Shown in pieces: positions 12,506-22,495 of a DNA stretch of 30,571 nucleotides. The position numbers and the translations under genes are program-made. The DNA is from Saccoglossus kowalevskii. Lineage: Eukaryota; Hemichordata; Enteropneusta; Harrimaniidae. The DNA lies in the NCBI RefSeq assembly GCF_000003605.2, contig NW_003116452.1, positions 537,733 through 568,303 of the forward strand, given 5' to 3'. Within the stretch, counting starts at the first letter, position 1, and every line of letters starts with the position of its first letter. The notes beneath the pieces were generated by a model. It did not search any database and had not been told where the DNA came from. It worked only from the letters and a program-made list of their open reading frames with translations.

Positions 12506-13212
12506 ATATTGCCCGCAAAGTGGGTATTACATGGTATATCACTTGTATGGTATATTAACACCACTGAGACAGCTGCGCGAAGATACTGCGCATAACAAAT
12601 TGTCGTTCGCTACACTGGTGAAACGTCACATCCGGGATAGCTGCGGCACGTTCCCACGCGTGTCACGCCGATGCTAACCGAAAACGCTCTATGCTGAGGG
12701 GTTTGTGATTAGAACATAATAGTATGGTACGTTCGTGAGAAAGTAATTGCAGTCACTTCAACGGCGCATTTTTATCTGGCGAATGGTGTAATAATTTCAT
12801 TCCATATTCATATATTTCATTTCATAGTTTATATTCGACAGATGGAATGATTCATACTGATAAAACATGATTATTAAAAAAGAGTAACTGTTGCTGAACA
12901 TTTACTGTGTGTATTTCGCATTGATTGTAACATTTTAGCATATTGAGTAATGTGTCACGTGATATAATACATAAAACAAAATACTGCATACTTCAAATAT
13001 AAGTGTTATTTTGTGGGAGAACGGATGTTATAGATGTATATTAACTTAAAGTGTAGTTGTGCATGATGGATATCGATGTGATAAAATAAATAACAAACTA
13101 TCATTAGACCAATATCACGAAATTTCGTGTCCGCCCTCGGGCTGTTGGCCATGGCCACCGTCCCCTGGAGCAGCAACGAATCGCGATATTGCCCTCACCA
13201 ACAGGTATATTA
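12505..13212. repeat. Possible older repeat segment bounded by ATATTGCCC motifs
   Basis: Two similar near-palindromic motifs bracket this stretch: AATATTGCCCGC..GGGTATTA at 12,505-12,529 and GATATTGCCCTCACC..GGTATATTA at 13,195-13,215. The first 180 bases are CpG-dense (about 18 CpG in 12,560-12,690). The last 90 are GC-rich and contain GGCCATGGCC and an inverted pair CTGTTGG/CCAACAG. Such isolated GC-rich ends in AT-rich DNA are typical of an inserted, decayed transposable element. No coding remnant or clear terminal inverted repeat was found, so the limits are tentative. Confidence 0.3.
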
Positions 13213-15237
13213 TTTTATGAATCTTCCAACCTTATCCCGACAACGCATATAATGTGTTCTTCCCTATACTGCTTGCCATTTAAGGAACGGTATGTCTGTA
13301 TTTTATGTGACGCTAAGAAGCTTTGGACGCGCATTCAAATTACAATTTTGATGTCTCTGTATTGACAAATTAGCTGCGAAACAGATACATCTGATAAATG
13401 GAATATGACAATTCATGCTCATGATATCTACAACATCAAACTCGTGTCGCAATTTTTACACTTACGTTTAAAACGCATTTATACTAGAACTGATGCCATT
13501 TCTACGTCTGCATTATATGTGTTAATAATTCTTATGAAACTGATTAATGCAGCTTAACGAAAATTCAGTTAACTTAGTTTTTCTATTGAACTGTTTTGAC
13601 TGTGATGAATGTAGTGACAAGTATAATTTAGTTGCTTGTCATATAGAAAAATAGAAATTGTGATATCTATCGCGTATTGGGTATGTTCGATATCTCACAA
13701 AGCCCTATCGACAATTTAATTAATCTTAGCGTGGAATTTGAAACCATTGGTAATAGTTTTTTTGGTAGTTTGTTAAATTAATGATAGTTTGAGGCATTAA
13801 ATGAACTTGTGTATAGAAAACTCTACTGACATTAACTAAGCAACTAATGTTATCCATTTCCCTGTGTGTAAGTTACTGAATTGAGGTTACTGATTAGTAA
13901 TTCTTATAATATTTCAATAGTTACACAAGATATGTATCTGAAACCGTAAATAAATTGAAATACCATTAATTAAGGCGAACTATTTGATGATGTATAATGA
14001 ATTCGATATTACACTTAAAAATCATTTTCATATGATTTACCTTGAGTATTCTGGTGTGTTTTAGTAATTCTTAGTTTTAGTAATTGTTCCCGTGTATGTT
14101 ATTTTGTAGTTTTTGTTGTCTGATTGGTTTAGACAAATGAGGTATTGACTCAATTAACCATTGACCAACTGGTTAACCACCAAGCAATCGTAGATGTTTT
14201 GAAATGTACATTATGCTAATGTACCAGAGTTGTTATAAAATTTGCATACTCAAACTACTGAAATCAATCTCCAAGACCACTTTCTTACAGACAATGCCAA
14301 CGAAACCGCATATTAAAATTCAATGTAGTTATGAAATAATTATCGTTGAAATTAAACTAAATCCAACTTTTTCTTTAACGATATTAGTGTAAAGAATTAC
14401 GAACCAACCTTCATTAGCGTCACAACTCAGAAAATTACTCAACTGTGTGGTGACCTTCATTCACCTCTAAACATGATGTTGTCCAATGAATTTACTGATG
14501 TGACGGTAATCGCCAATATTGTCCCAGAAGACTAACGCCAGTGACACGTTTAATTTTGTATTTCTCATCAGATCACTAATCTATTATGAACAAGAGTATA
14601 TGCATGTTCAATGAAGAGTGGCATGCGCTAAGTTCATGTGCATTAGTATGATTCCCTGTGCACTCTAGAACTATGTCATATGAACTAGAGCGTTGTATCT
14701 TTATAAGGCATTGGTGGGGGAATTGATTTCTATGGAGTGCGCACAACTGGTTCACTGCCGACCGCCCTTGGATAAACAGTTCGGACGGGCGTCATATTGA
14801 ATACCATGAGACTAAACCAATATTGGTAAATATCAAAGTTATTCTTGAGGGAAGCACATCAAGAGAACCCGATATAAGTGTCGTTTCCGCCCTTGGGAAC
14901 TAATGCTGTATGAATAAAAGATTGAGTTTGAACGTTTATAGTTCAGCAATAGGCCATAACATGTCTCTTATAACGTGAATGCGTGAATGCAGATTTCAGA
15001 ATTGTTTGTTTTATATTTTTAATTTCATCAGGTATGCATGTACGACGATGTAGAACAAATGACGTCACAGAACATAGTGGAAGCATGGGAAAGCTTTAAA
15101 AAACACAATTAATATTGGCGTTGGACGAACACTATCCATATCGTTTACTGAATCAATATTTGCATTATTAGTTTCGGTAAATTTAGGATTTTCTTAAAAT
15201 TGTATTATTCATATTTTTAATGTACTATATATTTCAT
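13213..15237. other. AT-rich DNA without a supported gene
   Basis: No gene is supported. GC-rich words CCGCCCTTGG at 14,762-14,771 and 14,887-14,896 stand out from the background and resemble the word at 13,131. The frame at 14,204-14,392 (62 codons) has no recognisable feature. Confidence 0.5.
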
Positions 15238-15400
15238 TAGTTTCTTATTGTAGCTTTAGAACAATAAATCTAAAACTACAATATAGTTCTGTAGCTTATT
15301 AAAACTAATTCGTGTATCACAAAGAATCGTTAAATTATTAAATTGTATTTGTTATCTTGATATTTGTGTTCGAATACTATGTTTCCTATTGTAACTTTAG
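15238..15400. repeat. Hairpin and diverged duplication
   Basis: TATTGTAGCTTTAGA (15,246-15,260) and TCTAAAACTACAATA (15,269-15,283) form a 15-bp stem with one mismatch and an 8-base loop. The mismatch becomes a G-U pair if the minus strand is transcribed. A second copy of the left arm context, TTTCCTATTGTAACTTTAG, occurs about 140 bases downstream (about 15,381-15,399). The stem is too short for a typical animal microRNA precursor. Confidence 0.4.
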
Positions 15401-18400
15401 CTAAATTAGATTTGTCTAATGGCCATGGTTGATAATGCTTTTAATTTGAGATGTATAATGAAAAAACGTTGAATGTCCCACAGAGAACCGCAAACTGTGT
15501 AATTCATCGGTGGAAAAGTTTCACCACATGACTTTTCTATTTAACTAGACCACATAGTGATAAACACAGACTTGAACTTGCATTTAAAGACATACATCTA
15601 CGCAATGTCAGCGTTGACCTCAAACCTTTTAGTTCACCTTGAAAACAAATAAAAGATAAAATCATGGATTAGTCGCTATTTCATTAAATTGCAATCATTT
15701 AATTAATGTTGATTTGATAGGAAATAATAAATGTTTTACTGTCCAAGCTATACTGCTGTGAAAATGAAATGGAAACACGGCTATTGTTATAGCACTCTCC
15801 TTTCTGGTTTGAGATTGGAATCATTGACCATTACAGATTTGTGTACTTGTAAATCAATAAATAATATAGACAATGTGGGAATGTATATAGCGGCATCGAG
15901 TCAACACAAAACAACAATCAATTATTAGATCTGTGAGACGAGATTGTTATCAAGCGGCACAAAACACAAAATGGTCAATATATCAAATCGTCTGATTAAA
16001 ATAAAGGTCTCCGACTGTACCCAATGTAACTGTAACACAGAATGTATGCCTCAAACACTGCTACCACATTATCTCATTGACGGAATGCTTCCAGTAGACG
16101 TGTCTATACTCTGTCTGTTGTTGAATATATTTATATTTGAAAACATGTATGGATTAAATGAGATGACATTGGTTAGGTATGTGATGTGCAATTTTGAACA
16201 CTCACTAGAATGAAAAAACGATCGGATTGATGTTCTTTACATACGATTCAGGTTGCTTGATCGTTATTTACTCTGGTGGTAATCATTCTTATCTCATTTT
16301 TTATTAATTTGACTCTAATCGATTCGGGTGATCTAATTAACGGATTAATTTATTGGTTTGTTCATAACCATGACGCATGTTTCAGAATCATGTTTTTTAT
16401 TAAAAGAATATGTATTAAGAAATAGTTAAATAAATACTTATTAGGGCATATTAGGAATCTCGACGAAAAGCATTGAATCGTGAGGTATTGTATTTGATAG
16501 ACAGATCGTTCAGGGACTAAGATTTTGCTTTCTGTTGATGATGGTGAGCGTGACCTTCTTCTTTGAAACGCTTGTAATCATTGCATTGAACGTGGAAGGG
16601 GTTGATTAATTCTCATTCAATTCAATGGATTGCTTGATTGGTAACTAAGAGAATTCTGGGAAACAGTTAAAACACAAGTAAGTCAGTAAATTTTTATTAC
16701 ATTGTGAAAAAAATATCATTAAATTGCAGACTAAACACAATACAAATTTTGTGGCTGATGTGTGAAAATATTCCGTGTATAATGAACTGGGCCGTAACCC
16801 CTTTTATGCGGATGAAAAAAGATAGTTGATCCACATGTCCTTGAATTGTCAACAGTCTCACTTTCATTGTACATTATCGTAAGTTTATCTGTAAAAATAC
16901 AGTGAAGTAAATGTGATTTAAATACAGTAATCTTCTCAATTAATCATATTGCATATGTATAATTTGTTGTTTTAAATATTATCTTGGACATTATTGTTGT
17001 AAAAATAAATGTCACATCAACTGTCGTAACCATGATAACATTGCCTACAATTAGGATTTGAGTGGACGGATACATGTACTGACTGATGAATACGTATGCT
17101 TGTTATACTTACCGACCATGGTAAAGGCTATTTCACGCCTCCGGTATGACCTTACTTTACACGTCTCATCATGTCCATTTTATTAAAACCCATTAGTCTA
17201 GTTCACACTAATTAAAACAGCACCAGAAGGTGCTTTGTCGGAGAATATTTTCATCATGTTTTGTGCATTTGTCGGTTATTGTACGTGCGTGAGAAAACTA
17301 AAGTAAAGACTTAATGCCCATGAGTGTTGGGAGCAATGACACCGTAAAAAAACTAGTATATAAAAGAACAAACTCTTTGTCTGATAAACAAAATGTCGCT
17401 TTGTGACTGAAATTATGAACGATGTTCAAATAAAAAAAAATATGGAATCATATCCTGAACCATTGGAGTAGGCTACATCTACTCCACTGAATGAGTCGCT
17501 TCAATTATCACCCACATACTTAATATATAAATTCTTCTATTTTAATGCGCTATATTTCTATTCGCGAAATGTATGTTTTAATGAGTACCATTCTCCTGAC
17601 TATTACACACCAGAGTTCTATCCTGGGAGCTCTAAATTAAAAATGTACGGAGCATCCAGATGGTTTATCTACGTCAGACCAACGCCATGTACAGCATACA
17701 TCAGTTATTAGATAAACAAACTTCCAACATTGTGTGAAAGTTCACGTGGGCCGCACTAAAACTAATTTAATAAATAATTGTCGACTGCTACAAACGTGCA
17801 TCTATTCATCGATGTGTTATACCGGTTTGTATTTTGGTAACTAACATCTAACTATGTATTTATCTTAGTTGGTTGGTAATTTTAATCCTTCATACGTAAC
17901 CTATATATTGAGATTGAAATATTTTGTTTTGACGAGGCAGATTTACTGAAGAACGGATTTCACCAATTATCAGCAACACACACTGAGCTCTACTATTTTG
18001 ATACCTCACAATAAAAAAAACTCACAATATTTGCTTTAAAAGAATGTCTGAATTGTAATGCTTCAGGAACATGATTGAAATTATCCCCTCTTGTATATTC
18101 ATTTGTAATATAATCTTTCAGCAGGCACACAGATCGAAGCTACAGTGGCGGCAATAAAGCATGTTCTGGCAATATTAAACATGGCTTGTCCTAACAGACT
18201 TAGTCACGTTCGATAAGACACAGATCATTTTTTATCAACGTTTATGTTGAATATCGGCAAGCTGTTGCATATAAGTAAGCCACATGGCCGTCATGCATGA
18301 AAATAATAATTCGTTTCCGGTGCCAATGGCAAAAGTAATATTTCTGTACGTGTCTGGCGCCAGCAATTTTAAAAAAAGAAATGTATTGCCTGTGCACAAT

Positions 18401-18579
18401 CATTCACGTACCTGAGCGTCGATTTGTATTAGTTACCGTCGAGGCATTATTATACCATAAGTCCCTCGTCCTCATGGACTATGCGTAAGTCGAATGTTTA
18501 GCATAGGGTTACAACCCAGCTATTGACGCAGCTAATTCGACAACGAGAAATTATAACGTTATTGCCAAGTGATACTCTG
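15401..18579. other. AT-rich DNA without a supported gene
   Basis: No gene, RNA or repeat family member is supported. A small hairpin AGCACC/GGTGCT with a 4-base loop lies at 17,219-17,234. The frames at 15,731-15,928 and 15,944-16,213 (89 codons) show no family motif. Confidence 0.5.
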
Positions 18580-18601
18580 TATATATATATATATATATAT
18601 A
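18580..18601. repeat. (TA)n microsatellite
   Basis: About 11 uninterrupted TA units are visible. Confidence 0.9.
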
Positions 18602-19324
18602 CGCAGGTCATTCTGTAACTATGTCTCGAATGGATCTCTCAAAATATTCGAATTCTCAATCGAATAGATCACACGTCTATGAATATAAAGTATTGCTGCT
18701 CGCCAATTTAAGCACAGCATGAATGTATAATATTGCGTTCATTTGTGCTTTGTTCAGTCAATTGAGCTTTGCATAATGATTAAATTCAATGGTGGTGAAT
18801 ACTGGGTCGCTTGAAGTACACTACAAATTATTTATTTGAATGTATCCTCTACTTGACACTGTGTCTGGGCATGCAATTTACATTTGTGTACCAGATTTCC
18901 TAGAACCACAATCTCGAGTTTGCGATTATTCCAACACATTCTTTCTTTAGAAGTTATAAAACAGTATATAACCAAAATAGTTGAATGTGTTGTTATTACA
19001 CGTATAACAAATAGCTACAGCCACACAATTTCGTAAGTTCTTTGTTGGAAGTATTGTAGTGCTGGCTAATCAAATTGACGCTATCAACACAATATACATT
19101 ATGATGACTGCAATCTCCTGCTGTAATGGAATGTGAGCTTTTTTTTGAAATGAATTTCTATACTTTTAATGTAGTAGAACAAACCAATCATTTACCACAT
19201 TGTTATGTAAGTATTCAATTCAGATGACTAATTTTGTCTGAAGGTTGGTGAGTGAGTTTGTTCACTATTTCCAGATCAATATTACCTATTGTTAGTGCTA
19301 CATTCTAAATCTTAAAAGCAGTTT
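18602..19324. other. AT-rich DNA, nothing recognised
   Basis: No open frame of note and no repeat were found in this stretch. Confidence 0.5.
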
Positions 19325-19465
19325 CATGTCTTTTTTAACAATAAAACACACTGTTTTTATAGAAAACACATTGTTTAAATTACACAAAAACACGTGTATT
19401 ATATTATATAACATCGTGTTTAGAGGGAGGTCAATGTGTAATTAAAGTGTTTATTGATAATACAT
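19325..19465. repeat. ACAC/GTGT-rich short repeat cluster, left part
   Basis: Units of about 20 bp with AAAACACA followed by TGTTT occur at least twice (about 19,344-19,380). They are followed by ACACGTGT (19,391-19,398), ATCGTGTTTAG and AAGTGTTTA. The spacing is irregular. The words are the same as those in the palindrome cluster 350 bases further on. Confidence 0.35.
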
Positions 19466-19800
19466 TTATGGATTAATGCAACCAACATCTGTTACTAACA
19501 TATCCATGCCAGACACCAGGTTGTGGAAGTATTAATTGTATGTACTCTTTTTCATGGTTTCGCCTATAAGTACATCCGGTAATAAAAACACGTGGCGAAG
19601 TAACTTGTGGTCAAGTAAAGTATGATACTCCACATATGATAAACGGCGGTGATGATGGTAAGAATGACACCAAAGCATTCTAACGTGCGATTCAAATATT
19701 TGTTCTCGGACACTGTTTATTTTGAAGAATTCAGAAAGCAAAAGCACCAACGATGTTTCTATTCAAAACACCAGAGTTCAAATGATTCACAAAGTGCTAA
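19466..19800. other. Spacer between the two ACAC/GTGT clusters
   Basis: No gene is supported. The minus-strand frame at 19,532-19,750 (72 codons) has no known motif. Confidence 0.4.
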
Positions 19801-20125
19801 TATATAAGACACATTTGTGTTCATGAGAGTAACAAACACACACGTAATGTTTGAATCAAAACACCCTACTATGTCTAGTAAAGGCACTATTCATTACGTG
19901 TTCCTTGTGGAGACACTTTTCAAAATGTGTGTGTTCAGTGAAAGCACTTTTAAAAGTGTTGTGATATTAAGCACATTTTCATTACGTGTTTCTGGTGAAA
20001 CGCTTTGCATGGTGACTACAAGTGTTTTCATCCTATACACTTTTCATAATTATGCAGATTAAACACTTTTAAAGTGTTTTAAAGTACGATAATAACTTAT
20101 AACTACTTTTTAAACACTCAGTTTT
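19801..20125. repeat. Cluster of CACTTTT/AAAAGTG palindromes
   Basis: At least six short palindromes or half-palindromes follow each other every 30-50 bases. They include ACACATTTGTGT (19,809-19,820), ACACTTTTCAAAATGTGT (19,913-19,930), CACTTTTAAAAGTG (19,945-19,958, perfect), GCACATTTTCATTACGTGTT (about 19,971-19,990), ATACACTTTTC (about 20,036-20,046) and AAACACTTTTAAAGTGTTT (20,061-20,079, perfect). TTAAACACTC follows at 20,110. The pattern fits a decayed tandem array of a short palindromic unit, or clustered sites for a factor that reads CACTT/AAGTG, such as NK2-type homeodomain proteins. The 81-codon frame across it is best seen as a by-product. Confidence 0.5.
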
Positions 20126-20172
20126 ACAATCAATGAAGTTAAAATTGAAAGTTCAGCCGACTGTTTTTTTAT

Positions 20173-20210
20173 GTGTACCAGTACACGTAGACATGACATT
20201 CGTCATGTCT
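20173..20210. repeat. Two adjacent perfect hairpins
   Basis: GTGTAC-CA-GTACAC occupies 20,173-20,186. AGACATGAC (20,189-20,197) pairs perfectly with GTCATGTCT (20,202-20,210) around the loop ATTC. They sit directly beyond the palindrome cluster. A T run precedes them, and no T run follows, so a terminator is not suggested. Confidence 0.55.
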
Positions 20211-21228
20211 TCAAGCAATATCATTTCTGCCTTATGTCGAAACATGTCATGTACTGGGCAATCAACCTAACTCCTATGAAGAATACTGTCATTAAAACAA
20301 GCATTGCCAATGTAAAGACCACGTTGTGTCTGTAATGAGGTCTGGTTTCCAACAGTGAGTAATGAACTTGCTTTAGGGTAGGAGCTATTGGGGACTCAGT
20401 TAGATTGGGTTTCCATTGCAAACATGAATGGATGTGCCTGTATGGCCAATAATGGTACGTATGTGCCAGGTCTTCATGAATTATGTGTAGCTAAATATGT
20501 ATGATGATTGTTACATAAAAGAAAACCGTCTTCGATATAAACGTCACGTGACTATTTTCTATTCCACTACATGTAAACGACACTGCATATATTACATACC
20601 GGTACAATCAGTGTAATAATGGCTGACAAGGACGCGCGGTGGCAAACACAGTGCTGGCTGTCACGTTGTACACATACACATATAGATGAATTGAAAAGCA
20701 GGATATTGCTAACTTTGAACTCTCTATAGATACGACATCTTGACTATGTTTTGTTAATGTTGTTTCAATACATTCGACAATCTGGCGTGTACATTTCAAT
20801 TTAGGTAGTTCTGTTTGAAGTAAGAACTTTGTAGATTCCTAAATGTTATTTTTGTATGTTATCTATTTAGTTATCTATTAGACTTAAAAGCAGGATTAAA
20901 CGACATGTTGGAAAAGAGTATGATGTAATTTGTTTCAGAGGCTTCAGACTATCATGGAGCCCACAATTTAGTGAAAACAAGTTGCCAATGTGACATAACC
21001 GTAACCACATTGGTTCCAAGAAATAAATTAGTTGTTTAATCGTAGGAACAGTGTTCCTGTATGCAAATGAATCAAATGCGCATGGTGATGCTAGTTTCTA
21101 AAATACATATGAAAAAATTCGTGACCGTGATTTCCAAAACTAGGGTTGTAATTGCTATACGTTTATCACCAAATATTAAAAATCTGATATCACGTTACTC
21201 ATTGGTCATTCCCCATATATTAAATATT
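20211..21228. other. Intergenic DNA with one palindromic E-box
   Basis: No gene is supported. GTCACGTGAC (20,543-20,552) is a 10-bp perfect palindrome of the USF/TFE3/MITF E-box type. Minus-strand frames at 20,221-20,421 and 20,608-20,799 are short and unrecognised. Confidence 0.45.
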
Positions 21229-21570
21229 AATATACATCTGCCACCGTAACGCCACCGTAAGGTGCAGTGCGCCGAAATGTTGCGGTATTTCACGGGGTAT
21301 TTTCATTCTACAATATTAGGAAATGCGAATTCCAAATATGGAATGTTTACTCGCGTAAGCGTCCTCTTATAATAACAACAAAGATGGCTGCGACCAGAGA
21401 TTGACCCGATGTATATGATGTTTATAAGATGCAGAATAATAAGGTTATTACGAGAATACCTCAAAGTATGCACTCAGACAGTACGCTGCGCATCGGCCTC
21501 CGCTGCGCGTCAGTCGATACTCCAGCTGTATTGTCTTTGCATACTTTGAGGTATCCTCGTAATCACTTAC
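21229..21570 (+). mobile_element. Dispersed foldback repeat, copy C
   Basis: This is the best preserved plus-strand copy. It starts near ATACATCTGCCACCGTAACG, carries the CArG palindrome at 21,311-21,341 and the ATGGCTGCGACCAGAG segment. It ends in a hairpin with arms AAGGTTATTACGAGAATACC (21,441-21,460, continuing CTCAAAGTATGCA) and its complement, ending at about 21,568. The hairpin loop holds CGCAGCGGAGG-type sequence in the reverse sense relative to copies A and B. Thus the inner core can be read in either direction while the body keeps its orientation, as expected for a palindrome. No open frame belongs to it; the frames at 21,061-21,249 and 21,429-21,665 only overlap it. Confidence 0.78.
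21311..21341. promoter_or_regulatory. CArG pair in repeat copy C
   Basis: CAATATTAGG (21,311-21,320) is one base from CArG, and CCAAATATGG (21,332-21,341) is exact. The spacing and central bases equal those of copy B. Confidence 0.4.
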
Positions 21571-22239
21571 CAGTCACTTTTATGACGTCAATGTTCTATC
21601 ATAATATTCTATCTGGAAACAAAGAAGGAAGTAATTATTTAAACAGGGGGGAATTGAAATACTAATTAATAAAATCGGCATCAAATGGCGCAATCGATTG
21701 TCAATAACAATGGGTAATATTGAAACAACAAAGCACATTTTATCCAGTACGCACACTACTTGATTGCTGACATGGTGACCACTCGACTAGGTTGCCTTCT
21801 CGTCTAATCGGGGTCGAAGAATCAAGGTTAACCTAGGAGTTGATTATACAATCAAATGTGGGAAACAAAATGGAAGTTCGTCTAAATAGTAGTAAGGACA
21901 TTTTTTTCTGCCTTTGGTAGTGAGTATCATATTATTAGTGAGTATCAAAACGATACTGATGATGACGTGACTTGGCGGTTAATGTCACTGTTTAAACAAA
22001 ATGAAATTATTCCTATTCTCACGTGTGTTTTTTATTTATAAATCAATGCTGTTTTTGTTTTTGCCTTTTTTTCAGAATAATTTAAACCTACATGTTTCCT
22101 GCCATGTTAGATTGCCCTGATCGTTTGATTGCTCTTAGAATAATTCTCAAATTACTGGCCTCCCGTAGCATTGAAAAAAAAAACAATTGCGCAGACAGTA
22201 CAGTTTACAATAGCCCGGTTACCTTTAATTATGTTGTGG
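21571..22239. other. Intergenic DNA with one acceptor-like site
   Basis: A long pyrimidine tract ending in CAG at 22,073-22,075 resembles a splice acceptor. The frame beginning at 22,092 is 64 codons, unrecognised, and not linked to any donor I can justify. Nothing else is seen. Confidence 0.3.
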
Positions 22240-22495
22240 CTTATTCGCCCCGCCCCCATTTTTGTTCTGAAACCCATCGATTTTGATCGTGCGGTCAATG
22301 AGTAACTGTGATGTTGATTGGTTGATACATATATCACACTCCTAATCTGAAGTATGTTAATTCCCTGGAGAGGGTTAGTGTACGTGACAGTAGTGACCCG
22401 TAGCAATATAAGCGTTTTCCCGAGGAAGTCGTGTACGAGAACTTAATCCAGAGAAGGTATGTCACGTGACTGAACTGATCCGTTGCTAAGCAAGA
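22240..22495 (+). promoter_or_regulatory. Promoter-like segment with GC box, CCAAT box and donor-like site
   Basis: The segment holds CCCCGCCCCC (22,248-22,257, an Sp1-type GC box) and TGATTGGTTG (22,315-22,324, a reverse CCAAT box). GAGAAG|GTATGT (break after 22,456) fits a splice donor. A perfect E-box palindrome GTCACGTGAC (22,461-22,470) and an RFX-like GTTGCTAAGCAA (22,482-22,493) follow. Together these could mark a promoter and a short non-coding first exon on the plus strand. Each motif alone is weak, no start codon with a good frame follows, and the direction is uncertain. Confidence 0.25.

Noticed and set aside
19817-20062. 81-codon plus-strand frame
   Set aside because: It is explained by the palindrome cluster, whose repeated words lack stop codons in that frame.
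20189-20260. ACATGTCATGT words resembling a p53-type response element
   Set aside because: The half-sites miss consensus positions and the spacing is wrong; the hairpin structure explains the pattern better.
21780-21850. GGGGTCGAAGAATC, resembling a degenerate tRNA B-box
   Set aside because: No A-box upstream and no acceptor stem; a single B-box-like word is weak.
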